Notes: generated by a model not told the origin, from the sequence alone. A stretch of DNA of 64,000 bases from Tricholoma matsutake (GCA_026075535.2 AP026548.1:310001-374000), one strand, 5' to 3'. Shown: positions 1-13,071, numbered from the stretch's first letter. Numbers and translations: made by a program.

Positions 1-1270
1 CAAAATGAATAGCAAGAGGAAATACGGGGATCTCCTAGCTCAGAAGGCTGTGCCAGATCCATGTGTATCATTTCAGGATTCAGAGGTCTTACCATCGAGT
101 TCACTGCATAAGCACTATGAGATCCCAACAGATTTTGAGCACAAGATTGATCTGGCTAAATGGCTCACTGGTCATCAAGGCGATTCAGCAACCAAAGTGT
201 GTCAATTGTCGTGGATACATCTCTATTTTAATTTTGCAATAACCCCATATAGGGCTTTGTTTCTTGCCTGAAAGACCATTTACTCGCATGCTTACTCGGA
301 CAAGAATATGATGGCGACAAGGTTTCATTTACTCCAGAGGAACAAAATACTCTCACCTTCGTCAACAATTGAATCTATAAACACAAGGTAATGCAGGTAA
401 ATTACATGACATATGATCTGTAACATTCTCAAGATTCTCTAAATTCACGTACACATGCTGATATCATGGTTCTGCCACATGAAGATCAAGAGAGTGGTCA
501 GGTTCGCACTCACCCCTACTGGTACACTTGGATCATTGGTATATTTAATGCAATGGTGCAACATACCGGGCCACATTCGCAATCCTCTGAGCCACAACAT
601 ATGTCTTTTCTCTGGATATGATGGTACAGTTGAGATTTGAAGCATTGGGCAGGCTGGAATGCAAAACGGCTGCATCGCTTTGGGTTTGTGGATAGTGACA
701 ATCCTTTTGCATTTGGATTTCTGGATCTGCAACATGTCATTTGTGGGGCGCACCTTATTCCCGCATTTTCTTATGGTTGTACAGGTGACTTATTGTAGCA
801 AAATTCTATTGCACGATTGACTTCTGAGTAGGGTGAGGACTGGAAATTTTACTATGTGGGAATGTAAGTTCAATCTCTCCCCAATTATTTGACACTCAAG
901 AATTCACAGGTTTGTTGACTGTGATATGGTCATGCGATTTTGTGGTGGAGGCATTGGTCACAAATCTACGTGCATGGCAACAGATCAATTCTTGAGTGAC
1001 CATGATCACAGAGAACAAAATCACGAGGGAGAGGAAGGCTCTACTGCAGATGAAGATGATGACCTTGCAAGGGAAAGTGAAGATGAGATAGAGCCCGGTA
1101 TCAAAGATGACCCAGAAGATGAGCGTGATTATGGGTATACTAGAAAACAGGCCATCGAGGATGAGGATGCAAATGAATGGCAGGATGACAATGAGGACCT
1201 GCTTGATAATGAGCTTGGCAGAGAAGATGGTGAAGATGAGGATGAAGACCTTGGCTTTAGAGAGTTTTAG
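1..1270 (+). pseudogene. Plavaka-type (CACTA-like) DNA transposase, C-terminal exons, decayed
   Basis: This is the C-terminal part of a Plavaka-family transposase, a cut-and-paste DNA element common in mushrooms; the gene begins before the window. Recognisable blocks run in order: LKDHLL...QEYDGD (about 268-330), RTHADIMVL (about 445-475), the PYWYTWIIGIFN block (about 513-548), GWNAKRLHRFGFVDSDNPFA (about 651-710), and CGGGIGHKST after the last intron, followed by a long Asp/Glu-rich tail ending at 1268. Two introns can be placed: 197-252 (GTGTGT..ATAG) and 864-909 (GTAAGT..CACAG), which joins in frame. At least four in-frame stops lie between 370 and 640. Three are TGA where the family normally has Arg (after FVNN, after FLW-I, and before DL), consistent with CGA to TGA decay. 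It is not functional. Family assignment is from remembered motifs. Confidence 0.72.
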
Positions 1271-2538
1271 ATCTACAGTTTTAATTTACATTTCACCACG
1301 GCACATTGTCTTACCTTGTATTGATGTTGCATAGGCCTACGAGGCTACTGTACTTACAGATAGCTGTCTAGAAGCCTCTTTGGGCCTAGTATAGGCATAC
1401 CAGGCAGGTATAGCTATACAGCTTGGTACATGCCTGGTACACATCCTTGCATAGTGGCAAGCCTGGTGACCACATGTAATTCTTACAAGGTTAGGTATCA
1501 TACAAACATTTTTGCTGATGACATACCTTGAGAATTGTACTACAGAACAGTGGTTGTGGTGTTGGGCCAGGACATTGTGATAGGGCTCAAGGGAGATGTT
1601 AAGAAGTGGGTACCTGATAAATTTCATTAGCAATTGTTGTGTACCCTGAAACACTCAGCACATACAGTTTGCTATCGACCTTGTGTTGGGGTTGTGGCCT
1701 CTACCTGAGCAGTAAAACAGTTCCCGATGCCTACAGTACCATAATGAATGATGACAGATGTGGATGAGCAAATGTTGAATGTCAATCGTGCTGGTGTGCA
1801 AAAATCATGCCTCGAAGGTAGTAGGCAGGCACAAGTGAAAGGGACGCAATGAGAGGAAGAACTGAGGGGGACATGATGGGAAAAGTTAAGTGTCAAAGAT
1901 GAACAGTTTCATGGTTTTGAACAAATTCAACATGCACATGCATGGCTGTGCATGGATGTTAGGGCAGGGTTATTAGACTTTTGTCAAAAGTGGAAAGTGA
2001 TACTATGCCAGTGATGCCATTGACAGTTCCTGGGAAGTGCTCCTAGGCTCCTAGAAAATAGATGGGGAAAATGTTGTGCAACACTAGTCAATACTATGTT
2101 GCCACTGGTTGTGCTATGGGTGCTATGGGCTGCTACACGATTGGCTGTGGCACTATGACTTGCTGTGGGAAAAGTCAGAGTTTGCTGATGTACTAGTACA
2201 GTATACAATCATCTGAGGAGTTGACAAAAGGCATGCAATTAATCCAATCCCAAACACATCAGATGCTGGCTGAGAACCAAGCAAACAAGTAGGGGGAGCC
2301 ACAGTCAAGGAGATGGAAGTATGAGAAAAAGATATGGTGTAATAAATCGCCAAATATCAACATACATGTGACTCAACATTTATGACTCAACTTCAACTTT
2401 ACTTATGCAACTTGTTTGATGCTATGTAACTGTGGTGTCTGACTCAAGTAATGATTTGAACATGCTAAGTTCCATGAGCAAATATCCTTTGATGTGCTGA
2501 TAGTTACAAGTAATTGGTACGTATACTAGTAGAGAATT
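1271..2538. other. No recognisable gene
   Basis: AT-rich sequence with short ORFs on both strands and no motif I recognise. The 1340-1460 stretch has loose reiterations of GCCTGGTA/CAGGCATG. No terminal repeats or target duplications were found. Confidence 0.4.
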
Positions 2539-5023
2539 GTGCAGCAAACAGTTCCTGTAAAGATTTTATGCAGCATCTCTCAGATCTTTTCCATCATTAA
2601 GTGCACCCATCAAGAAGGCGAAGCAAAAACAGAGAAGATCAACACCTTTCAAACCCTTCTGAAATACCCAAATGTCATTCCAGATCTCATCTGCCTTTTA
2701 CGTGCAGGTGGAATATGGACCTTGAATTGCAAGGCCGCATATTCTGCTCTCACAAAATCTCGAATCGAGCAAGTAAGACAGATGCTCCAGCTTCATCATT
2801 AAAACACTCACATGTCTCAATACTTAATTAATTTACAGGCTATGCAGTTTGTCATCACCACATGTGCAGGTCAAGCAGAATCACTCCTCAAAAGTCTCAA
2901 TGGAAATCCATACAGATCATACAATCTTTTGTCAGGTGGAGATCCTGACTATGCCAACAAAAAATACACCAAACTTTTGGCCATCAGAGACAAATGTGCT
3001 ATCACACAGCTACCCATCCCATTAACCACCATCTATAAAGCACTATGGAAAGATGGAACTACAGTATTCAGTCCAGTCGTATGCTCTCTCTCTCTCTTCA
3101 CTTCCTTTTGTTCACATCTTCTCTTATAGTTTCTCAATCCTTTCATGGTCTCACATGACTCTTCCTATATCGGCAAATTTTTGCTCCATATCAAAAATAT
3201 CTATTGCATCATCAGTTTATGTCCAGTTTTTCATCACAAAATATTATTATTTCTCATCAAATCCTAGATCATACTCTTCTTGGGCACCAAGGGTCTCAGT
3301 TCTGCACTGCCCCAAGGAGTCAGATGAATGAAGAATATCCTCCAAATATCGCAAATTACATGGATGGCCTTATTAAGAAACACTGGACCACCAACAGTCA
3401 TCATACTTCAGAAACTGCTTTGAGTACTCCAGATGAAGTGTCCGTCTTTGTGATTATGCCTTTCCTTTATCTTTTCATATCCTGTCCTCATTACTCGCAG
3501 ATATTTCATGAGGTTATGACCCATGAAGATTCTCTTGAGCTTGCAAGTATAAGACATCTCACACAGATCTCATCTTCCTGGAAACCTCACTATGGATCAG
3601 ATTTACAACAAAGAACTTTCACCAAAATGACAGCTCTCATCAACAATTATCTGCATTGGAAGACCCTCATCACCACTATCAGCACTAAGGTCATGCCTCT
3701 TCACACCACATTCATCAAGTGGTGCCAAATCATTCAGCCCCCTCCACCTGCACAATCTTCCACAGCTATTCCTCTATCTATGGTCATTGCTTCACCAGCC
3801 ACTATCACTGTGTCTGCTTCTACATCCATCACAGCTGGTTTGCAGCCAAACACTGCATCAACATCAATCATATCTCCTTTCACACCACCTATCATTCCTG
3901 AAAATCTCTCTCCTGCTGCATCACACCAAATCAAAGCAGAATTGTTGGAGAAAGCAGCATCAAATTTCCAACTTCCCTCAATTGACATCAAATTGTTAAG
4001 CCAGGACCCTTCCACCACCTTGCAAGCTTCACTTCATTCTCATATCAATCCAGAGATTCTTCACCAGCCATATCCATATAACACTATCAATCCTCAGCTG
4101 TTATCCTTAAATAATACTGGTCCAGCCATCAATCTCTCCTCTTCAAATCATCCTCATGACTTTTTGGAGAAACAAGACAAACCCACATCCAGTAACTCTC
4201 CCACATCAATGGAAAACCCTTCTACCAAGTTATCTTAAATGCCATCCACACCCAGTACATGGAGTCCAACTCCGACCATGAGCTGCAAGCCTTATTGCCC
4301 ACATGTCCACATTGTGCAACATGTGAAACTGACAGTAAAAGTGATGATGAAAGTGACAGTGACAGTGAAGACAGCAGTGGAGATGATAACAATGCTGCTG
4401 CCAAGAGACCAGTGGAACTTGGAGACTTCCAAGTGCCAGGAACTGATGATGACAATGCTGGCTTATTTGAAAAGCAACCAGACAATGAAGCACCATCCAT
4501 TACTTCACTTCATAATTCAAATGCTCCTGATGAAGAAATAGACCAGCTTGAGTTGGAGAAGCAGGTGGCAGACAACAACAACAATGATGAGGAAGAAGAA
4601 GAGGAGGAGGAGGAGGAGGAGGAGGCATACATGCCAGTAAAACCACAAAAAAAATCAAATGGTCACAATAAGCAAAAGGATGTTATCAGTCGGCTGAGGT
4701 GTGAAAGAGACCAAGCAAAGGATGATGAAAGTGATAAACAAGCACCAGAGTCAGAGGACCAAATCAACCCTGGGTATCAGTCTCTGCTCAATGAACAACC
4801 CGATGAAGATAATCAGGATGACTCTCCTGAAAAGTCACCAAGAACGCCAACACGCAGGCGATCTCTAACACCTCTACTTTTTCCATCCTCTTCCACACCT
4901 CACAGTCCATCAGCAACTCCAACAGAGCAACAGGTTATTTCCAGTTTACAGATGGAAGCTTCACATATCCTGAAACCTCAGACAACAACAACATTGTCAG
5001 GACTGAATACCAGTGATGCATGA
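2539..5023 (+). CDS. Uncharacterised spliced gene with Glu-rich C-terminus
   Basis: Product not recognised. Successive open frames at 2539-2772, 2839-3078, about 3204-4238 and 4259-5023 look like exons of one gene. An intron at 2773-2838 (GTAAGA..TTACAG) joins the first two in frame; a likely second intron starts near 3079 (GTATGC..TTATAG) and another near 3440 (GTGTCC..TCGCAG). The middle part is Ser/Thr/Pro-rich. The last part is strongly acidic, with runs of Asp/Ser (about 4320-4390) and an uninterrupted Glu run encoded by GAG/GAA repeats (4588-4626), then a PRTPTRRRS-type basic patch. Such composition suits a disordered nuclear or chromatin-associated protein, but that is only inference. 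Exon limits between 3079 and 3500 and the join near 4238 are uncertain, and it could be a decayed gene. Confidence 0.4.
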
Positions 5024-6131
5024 CACGTTTTGACTGCTTATCTTGGACTCTCTCATGAAGAATGCCACATTATCTTACAGGTCTCACCCAATGACTTGAC
5101 AAACCATTTGAAGAAGCTTGTGAAACAAAAAAAGGATTCCATGAAGTGCAAAGATGTCAAGCATCTATTTAGTCCACAACACAAGCATACATGTCACTAG
5201 CTAGACTTGGTGTTGTTAATAAAAAAAGTTTTATTGTGCACTCCAAGTATGTCTTTGGACAGGGGTTTGCTTGTCTGCATCCTTTCCGACTCATGTCTAG
5301 TAGTAGATGCGAGCCCTGTCTGAACTATCTCATCTAGTGGTAGACGAGACCCTGAGAGACTGCATGGCTCCAACGTTCAATTTGGTGATGAGATTATTCC
5401 AGTGCACTTTCTCATCCTGTGTTGAAGAGATATTATGCTGGTTATTTGCATGCCCCAGAGCACTGCCAGGGATAACTGCAAACTCGCAGGCAACACAGAT
5501 TAAGATACAGTGGATTTTGTGAAACTGATAGCCAAAATAATCCAGGATTGGATGAGAGGCCAAGGCTGAGAGCCCAGAGGAACCTGATGGAACCTGATGC
5601 TCCACAGATGAGATGGAGAAATAGGTTGAGTACTTGCAACAGTGTCTTTGAATGGGTGATATCTGTGAGTTTTAATAACAGGCTGTGAAGCTTGCTTGCC
5701 ACTTGAAGACATGGCACTGTTATGAAAGTTGAGTGTTTCAAAAAGAGAAGCAATAAAGATGATTACCCATAAAAGGACCTAGGTTGTTGAGGGAATTGTT
5801 AAGAATGAAGAAGGAGAGATAAAGAGATAAAGAGTGCAGGGATAAGGTCACAATTAGAAGTCAATAGAAAATATGATAAATGAAAGAGAAAAATAAAGAT
5901 AAAATGAACAGAAAACTAAACGGGGCATGGGAGTGTTCCAAAGAAAGATAGATTTGAGCTCAGCCATATATATATGTCAGCTTATGTAATATCATGTGAT
6001 ACATGAAAAATTTTCAACCACAACAATGATGCCCCTATCTACGAGGTCACATGACCACTAAGGGAATGCCAGACTCTGGCATGGCTCTGCTATGGACTCT
6101 GCTATGTGCACTACTGCCATGGCTACATGTG
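5024..6131. other. Non-coding stretch before element A
   Basis: Contains short overlapping ORFs on both strands at 5307-5753 but none with recognisable motifs. A purine-rich AT region (about 5740-5960) and a short TATATATATG run follow. The base sequence immediately left of the LTR is ATGTG. Confidence 0.35.
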
Positions 6132-6494
6132 TGTAAGGGGACTAGAGGGTGTCCCACATGTTTCTCCTATTTTTTACGTTTGTCTTATATTTTTTCTCGC
6201 CTTGTTTCCTTCTATTCTTCATTTTCTATGATTTTTCCCTTATTTTATTACTAATTTCCCTTTCTATCACATTTGTGCATGTTGACAGTTTTATATTTAG
6301 AGATGGAGTACCTTTCCAACATCTACCCCTTGGTATTACATCATGTGGTGGCCTTGATCAGCCTATCTCTGCCTTTTCTATTTTTAGTTATTATTTGATT
6401 TTTGCAGTTTTCACATATACTGGGCACTGGCAAAGGGATCTTTAGAGTTTTCTCTTCGGATTTCCCTTTGCTAGAGGCTGAGGTTGCCCTTATA
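6132..6494 (+). repeat. 5' LTR of element A
   Basis: 363-bp LTR, TGTAAGGG...CCCTTATA, a near-perfect terminal inverted pair with an unusual final TA instead of CA. Compared with the 3' LTR at 17736-18098, many substitutions are CG to TG/CA changes, mostly with TG in this copy. It should carry the Pol II promoter of the element. The sequence just inside (GTAGAAAACTCTCC) does not match a tRNA primer site I can recognise. Confidence 0.93.
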
Positions 6495-6660
6495 GTAGAA
6501 AACTCTCCCCTAAGGCCCAAAAATTGCAAACACACTGCCCAAGATAGACAGGTATGGACTGGACGATGCTTCCCAAAGCTCCACAGAGTCCCTACACACC
6601 GTTCCAGATAGTCTCACCTTTATTACGCCGCCATTTTCGCCAAACGCACCCCCTAGCGCT

Positions 6661-7616
6661 ATGGATGCATCAGAGCGCCTTGACGCGCTTGAAAGCGACA
6701 TTACCGGAATATGCGCACAAATTGATTTGCTTAAATCTATGATTGAAAACTTCATCAGAACACTTCAGACCAGCTCCACGACTAATATTTCCCCCATTAC
6801 GACTCCAAGTGTGCCCAACAATGACATGTCGCCAAACACACCCAAGGAGCGCACCCAGATCAAACCATCCCCCCCCCGCCGAATTTAATGGTGTGTGTGC
6901 ACAGGGACATGCATTCCTTAACTCCTGTGAGTTGTATATCAGTCTCCAGTCGTATCAATTCATTGATGAAGCTGCAAAAATTTATTGGGCCTTCACATAC
7001 ATGAAATCTGAGCATGCCTATCTCTACATGAACTGTATTCTGCGACAAACCAAAGAACTCAGTTCCCTACCTTTCTCCACTTGGGGTGACTTTCTAGCAG
7101 AGTTTGTATGCCACTTTTGTCCCCTCAATGAGCGCCACTGAGCAGTGACACGACTTGAGTCATCCTCATACCACCAGGCACATCGATCCATGGACGATTA
7201 TATCGATAAGTTTAAGGACTTGGTGGACATGGCAGGATATGGGGGTGGGCTACCAGTGGTGGTGAAGTTCCGACGAGGCCTCAACCGGGAGATTCAGGAC
7301 CAGATTGCCCAGATGTTGGAAGGACGTCCGGCAGACGATGATATCTATGCTTGGTATGAAGCTGCTTCCCTCTGTGATGAGAACCAACTCACAAATGCAG
7401 CATTCAATGCTGCATTCTGGGCTCCAACTACCACTCCTACATCCCACATCTTCAATCAAACCCTTCCCCAATGCAACCCTATTCCCATCTGTCAAACTCC
7501 TGCACCGGCCATCAATGTTCCGGTACCAATGGATGACGATGCAGCCAGTAGCCGCGCACACAGGTTAAACCTCTGCTACCACTGTGGGGAAACTGGACAT
7601 ATGGCTGGAGTGTGCC
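6661..7616 (+). pseudogene. gag: Element A gag, 5' part (capsid and zinc knuckle)
   Basis: Gag of the chromovirus, the structural protein that packages element RNA. The start ATG at 6661 opens MDASERLDALESD, matching the equivalent start in element B. A retrotransposon capsid-type domain follows (AKIYWAFTYMKSE... about 6970-7120) and a CCHC knuckle (CYHCGETGHMAGVC, C-x2-C-x4-H-x4-C, about 7574-7615). Inactivating changes are one extra C in the poly-C run near 6870 (nine C here, eight in B), which shifts frame, and TGA at 7139-7141 where element B reads CGA. The frame is cut just after the last knuckle Cys by insertion of element B and resumes, in phase, at 13669. Confidence 0.9.
7612..7616. 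repeat. Target-site duplication of element B, left copy (GTGCC)
   Basis: GTGCC lies immediately left of element B (7612-7616) and again immediately right (13664-13668). A 5-bp duplication is the expected footprint of Ty3-type integrase. Deleting B plus one GTGCC restores the gag reading frame of element A. Confidence 0.95.
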
Positions 7617-8042
7617 TATAAGGGCAACCTAAGCCTCTAGCAAAGGGAAATCCGAAGTTAAAATTATACTACATAATACAGGCATTGGGGACACACCTAG
7701 CAAAGGGAAATCCAAAGAGAAAACTCTAAGGATCCCCTTGCTGATGCCCAGTATATGTGAAGATGACAAAAATCAAATATAACCTAAAAATAGAAAAAGG
7801 CAGAGATAGGCGGATCAAGGCTGCCGAATGACATCATACCAAGGGGTATGTGTCGGAAGGGGTACTCCGCCTCTAAATATAAAAGTGTCAACATGTACAA
7901 ACATGATCGCAAGGGAAAATTAGTAATAAAATCCGGAAATATCATAGAAAATGAAGAATAGAAGGAAATGAGGTGGGGAAAAATATAGGACGAACATAAA
8001 AAATAGGAAAAACACACAGGGCACCCCCCTAGTCCCCTTACA
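7617..8042 (-). repeat. 3' LTR of element B
   Basis: 426-bp LTR on the minus strand. It is 63 bp longer than the LTRs of element A because of an extra stretch starting GTTAAAATTATACTACATA, bounded by two copies of TAGCAAAGGGAAATCC; this looks like duplication or slippage in the B subfamily. The purine tract immediately upstream on the minus strand (AGAGAGGGGGTAA) is the likely polypurine tract. Confidence 0.93.
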
Positions 8043-8053
8043 TTACCCCCTCT

Positions 8054-11000
8054 CTAAGATGCATTGCCCCAATGCATTCGAAATCGTATACGACCAAAGT
8101 CCATGACTTGAATGCGATGCGGTGCAGCAGTGTGCCGTCGGTGGAATTCCTTGATTAACCGAGGGGCATTTACATCAGACTCTTCGACCCATGAGTTCTC
8201 CTCATACCCATAACCCTTCCAATGTACCAAATACTGGAGTTTTCCTCGATGCAAACAGCTGTCCAAGATTGACTCAACTTCGTACTGGGGTTCTCCCTCG
8301 ATCACTGTAGGTGGTGGTGGTGGGTGTGAATGGCATCCAGGGAATGGATCTGGGGGAGCTGGAAGCAATTTGACGACATGGAAGACGGGATGGAGTCTGG
8401 ACATGGAGGCTGGGAGGCGTAGACGATAGGCATGTGTTCCAATGCACTTGACAATGGGGAAAGGTCCCAAGAAGCGATGAGTGAGTTTCTTGGATGGACG
8501 TGTAGTGGAGACGTCACTGGAGTCAAGATAAACTTGATCACCAACCTTGTACTGAGGGGTTGGGGAGTGGCGTTGGTTGTAAAATCGTGCCATGTCGTCC
8601 TTCGCCTTTGCTAAGGCTGCCCTTGCCTCCTCCAAGCTATCCCTCATGCGTTCTGTGAACTCATTCACTGTCTCGATGTGTGAGGGAGTTTGGCGAGGTT
8701 CAAATCCCATGCGTGGATGTCGTCCAGTGTCTAAGAGGAAAGGGGTCTGTTGAGTGGAAGCATGGACATGGTTGTTGTATCCGAACTCGGCCAAAGGAAG
8801 GAGATCATCCCAATTGTCCTGGCATTCATTGACAAAGAGGCGGATGTACTGCTCCAGTTCCTGGTTGACTCGCTCTGTCTGGCCATCAGTTTGTGGGTGA
8901 TAAGTGGTTGAAGCGAGGAGTTTGATCCCCAGGAGTCGGTACAGCTCATGAGTGAACTCTGCCATGAACTGAGGGCCATGATCCGAGAGGAAGGAACCAG
9001 GAAGTCCATGTAATTTCCACACGTGGTGGAGGTAGAGTCGAGCGGCACCTAGGGCACTGACAGTGGTGTGAGTGGGAATGAAGTGAGCGCATTTTCCCAC
9101 TGAGTCAACTGTGCACATCACCACATCAAACCCATTTGACTCTGGCAATTCCACCACAAAGTCGATGCTGATGACATCCCAACGACTCTCTGGAACAGGA
9201 AGAGGGTGTAGCTCACCAATAGGCTTGTGACGAGGGACCTTGGTGTGTAAGCAAAGGTCACAAGTGCGACAATACTGACCAATGAGCCGTGACATTTGTG
9301 GCCACCAATAGTTCTGTGAGGTGAGCTCCAAGGTCTTCCAGCATCTGGGGTGGCCAGCAATCTGTGAGTCATGGTGTTGGGATATGATGCGCTGACAAAG
9401 GTCTGGGTCATTGGGAACATAGATGCGATCCCTGCAATACAACAAGTCCTCCTTTTCAGCCCACTCTGCTGCATGTAAGGAAAGGGTCGATCCCTTCCTC
9501 AGTTCTTTAACAGCTCAGGCGACAACATCCTCATGTAAACCGCTACGGTTTGCACGATGAATGTCACGTAGGATGTCCCGCTCCTCTCCCTGGGGTGCGA
9601 TGCCTTCCAGTGCCCGAATGGTGAACAGGTCTGGCTGCAACAGCACAATGTTTTGGTTGTCACTGCTGCCATCCCCATGGTCTGCACGTCGGGATAGGGC
9701 ATTGGTCTTCCCCATGCTGCGACCTGGACAGTGGTGCAAGGAGAAGTTGAATCTAGATAGATACAGGGACCAACGAGCTTGACGACGGTTCAATTTCTTG
9801 GCCATCATGAAGTACTCGAGGTTCTTGTGATCTGTCCAAATTTCCACCTTGTGTTGGGCACCCTCGAGGAAGTGTTGCCACTCCTCAACCGCACGCATTA
9901 TTGCCAACATCTCCTTGTCATGGATCTCATAGTTTCGCTCTACAGCACTAAGGCTTTTGGAGTAGAACGCAACAGGATGCCACTTCTGGTCCTCCGGAGA
10001 CTGCTGAGACAACACGGCACCTGTCGCAAAGTCAGAACTGTCGGCTTCTACATGAAAAGGATGCAAATCGTCAGCAAAGGTAAGGATCAGAGCAGAAGTG
10101 ACCATCTCCTTAAGCTTTTCGAATGCCTCCTGTTGTGCATTATCCCACCTCCATGCCTCCTTTCCTGTCAAGTCAAACAGTGGTCGTGCATGATGTGAGA
10201 AATCCTTGATAAAACACCGATAGAAATTGATGAAGCCCAGGAAAGACTGCACCTCCTTCTTGTTTGTGGGTGTTGGCCAAGCTGTGACCCCATTTACCTT
10301 GATAGGATCCATCTCCACTTGACCCTCCGAGATAATCAGACTGAGGTACTCGATCTTGGTCCTTTCAAACTCGCATTTGTCCTGATGAAGGTAGAGTTTG
10401 TACCGTCGAAGTTGCTCTAGGATGAGGCGCGTGATGCGACGGTGCTCTTCAACCGTGCAAGTGAAGATGAGAATGTCGTCGAGATAGATGCAGACAACAC
10501 CTTCGAGGATGAGGTCATGGAAGATGTCGTTCATCATGGTCTGAAAGGTGGCAGGGCTATTAGTAAGGCCAAAGAACATGACAAGCAGTTCAAAAAGACC
10601 ACGGTTGGTACGAAAAGCTGCCTTCCACTCATCTCCCTCCTTTATCCTCATGTTATTATAGCCCCAACAGACATCGAGCTTGGTGAAGTATCGGGCTCCA
10701 TGGAGCTGGTTTATGAGTTCGGAGATGAGGGGTAGTGGGTAGCAATTTTTGACCGTGATGTTGTTGAGCCTTCTGTAGTCTTGAACCGGTCGAAGTGAAC
10801 CATCCTTCTTCTTGACAAAGAAAAAGGGAGAGGCCATGGGTGACTTCGATGGTCGAATACGTCCAGAGGTCAGGTGCTCGTCGATGAACTGGTCAAGCTG
10901 CCATTGTTCTTCCGGAGAGAGAGGATAGACCTTGCATGATGAAGGGGTTGCGCTGGGGGTGAGTTTGATCGCGTGATCCCATGGCTTACACACAGGAAGA

Positions 11001-11965
11001 GAGTCGAATGACTCCTTGGAGAACACGTCTTCAAACTCATGGAGATGAGGGAGTAAGGAGTTAGTAGAGGATTTAGCAGCATTGTTTTTGTGGAAGGCCT
11101 CGGCAAGGTGTTGGGATATGTTTGATGTGGCACACACCTCATGCGATGAGCAAATCGCAGTGTAGAAGATCCAATCACCCTCCTCCACTTCCTCTGGGTC
11201 CTCATCATCATCATCCGAGTCCGGCATGAGATCAGGAACCCCTTCCAATTGCACTTCAGGTATAGGCAGGGGTCCAGCATGACACTTCTGAGTACGTCAT
11301 ATTGCTGCCTTCTGTCCACGACGTTCTTGCCTGGCTTCTGTGAAACACGTCCAAAAGCAGGATGGACATCGGCTCATGGTAACCTCCCCGGTACGCCAGT
11401 CGACCTCTGGGTTATGGTCTCGATGCCATGGATATCCCAAAATCACCTTTTGCTTTCCTAATTGAGTGACAGAAAAAAGGGCACGCTCACTATGATCTTT
11501 GTAATGGAGAACCAGGTCTGCAACCTCTCGGATGGCACCAGCTTCATTTGGGGATCCATCCACATTATATACAGGTATCGGACATGAGAGTGAGCGAGTA
11601 TTTAGGTGATGTTGTTGTACCAGATGGGAATTGATGAAGAGACCAATCACACCAGAGTCTAGGAGCGCAGAGACACCGAGTATCTGTCCAGTGTCAGTCG
11701 TCTGCAGTTCGATGGCTAGGTTTAAGGAGTGTGCAGAGGGAGTGGATGCCACAATATACTTGCGTGGTAGTTTACATTCCCATGATTTAAATTTGGGACG
11801 TGGAGTAGAAGGAGAGATGGGGAGAGCAGGTACGTCTTTAGCCAACTTCGAAGGGTCAGAGAGGGGAGCAGTCACAGAAATGGATTCATTCTCCGGGGAT
11901 TCAACTGACAAGACTTCAAAGCGGTTATGGACAGGCAGTGAGGGCGTACGATTCACTCGCTGCAA
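8054..11965 (-). pseudogene. pol: Element B pro-pol (protease, RT, RNase H, integrase, chromodomain)
   Basis: One minus-strand frame read from 11965 to 8054 with two TGA stops. In order: aspartic protease with LLDSG (about 11670-11650); an acidic linker (DSDDDDEDPEEVEEGDW, about 11225-11175); reverse transcriptase with the catalytic YLDD box (about 10485); RNase H (HPVAFYSKSLSAVERNYE, about 9990-9940); integrase with an HHCC zinc-binding region around H...GHP...CRTCDLCL and a DDE core (SIDFVVEL, LSDHGPQF, TERVNQELEQ); and a C-terminal chromodomain (YEVESILD...LQYLVHWKGYGYEENSWV, about 8275-8170), which in this family targets integration to chromatin marks. The two stops (11297-11299, 9515-9517) are CGA to TGA relative to element A, so the protein was intact until recently. 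Pol overlaps the end of gag in the -1 frame. Confidence 0.95.
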
Positions 11966-13071
11966 ATAGGAAAATCCTGCTCCTCTACAACTTCCAACTC
12001 ACTCTCCTCTGCAACTTGATCCTTCGCTTCCTCAACATCTACAAGCGCCAACAAATCTTGCAGGAGTTTGTCTCGTCCCTCGGGGGTGAGCATGCGGATA
12101 TCCTGACAATGGGGACACGCTCCAGCCCTGTGTCCAGGTTCCCCACAACGGTAGCAGAGATCCAACTTATGTGCACGGCTGCGGGCTGCATCAACATCCA
12201 TTGGTACTGGGACATTGACGGCTGGTGTGGGAGTTTGACGAACAGGAATGGGGTTAGGGCGGGGGAGGCTTCAATTGAAGGTGTAGGGTGTATGAGTGGT
12301 AGTTGGAGCACAAAATGCAGCATTAAATGCCACATTTGTGAGTTGGTTCTCATCACAGAGTGAAGCAGCTTCATACCAAGCAAGGATATCATCGTCTGCT
12401 GGGCGCCCTTCCAACATCTGTGCAATCTGGTCCTGAATTTCTCAGTTGAGCCCCCGTCGGAACTTCACCACCACTGGTAACCCACTCCCATATACTGCCA
12501 TGTCCACCAAATCCTTGAACTCATCAATATAATTGTCCACGGATCGACATCCCTGGTGGTAAGTGGATGACTCAAGTCATGTCACTGCTCGGTGGCATTC
12601 ATTGAGGGGGCAGAAGTGGCGTACAAACTGAGCTCGAAAGTCACCCCAAGTGGAGAAAGGTAGAGAACTGAGTTCTTTAGTTTGACGTAGGATACGGTCC
12701 ACATAGAGATAGGCGCGTTCAGATTTCATGTATGTGAAGGCCCAATAAATTTTTGCAGCCTCATCGACGAATTGATGCAACTGGAGACTAATGTATAACT
12801 CACAGGAATTAAGGAATGCACGTCCCTGCGCACGTGCACCATTAAATTCGGCGGGGGGGGATGGTTTGATCTGGGCACGTTCCTTAGTGGACGTGTTTGG
12901 CAAAACATCGTTGTTGGGTGCGCTTGGAGTCGTAAAGGGGGAACTATTGGTCGTAGGGTTAGCCTGGAGGGTCCTAACGAAGTTTTCAATCATAGATTTA
13001 AGCGAGTCAATTTGCGCGCGCATTCCGGAAACGTCGCTTTCAAGTGCATCGAAGCGTTCTGATGCGTCCAT
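11953..13071 (-). pseudogene. gag: Element B gag
   Basis: Gag on the minus strand from ATG at 13071 to the stop at 11953, with a capsid-like region and a CCHC knuckle (CYRCGEPGHRAGAC, about 12145-12105). It has in-frame stops at 12577-12579 (TGA; CGA in element A), 12442-12444 (TGA; CGG in A) and 12271-12273. The run of eight C near 12855 keeps the frame, unlike the nine-C run in element A. The terminal ICSE-stop overlaps the pol frame by about 13 nt. Confidence 0.9.

Noticed and set aside
3734..4018. Minus-strand ORF in the uncharacterised gene
   Set aside because: It is antisense to the Ser/Thr/Pro-rich coding frame and has no introns or motifs.
9561..10735. Plus-strand ORFs across element B, and the equivalent minus-strand ORFs across element A
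   Set aside because: They are antisense shadows of the pol frame and contain no motifs.
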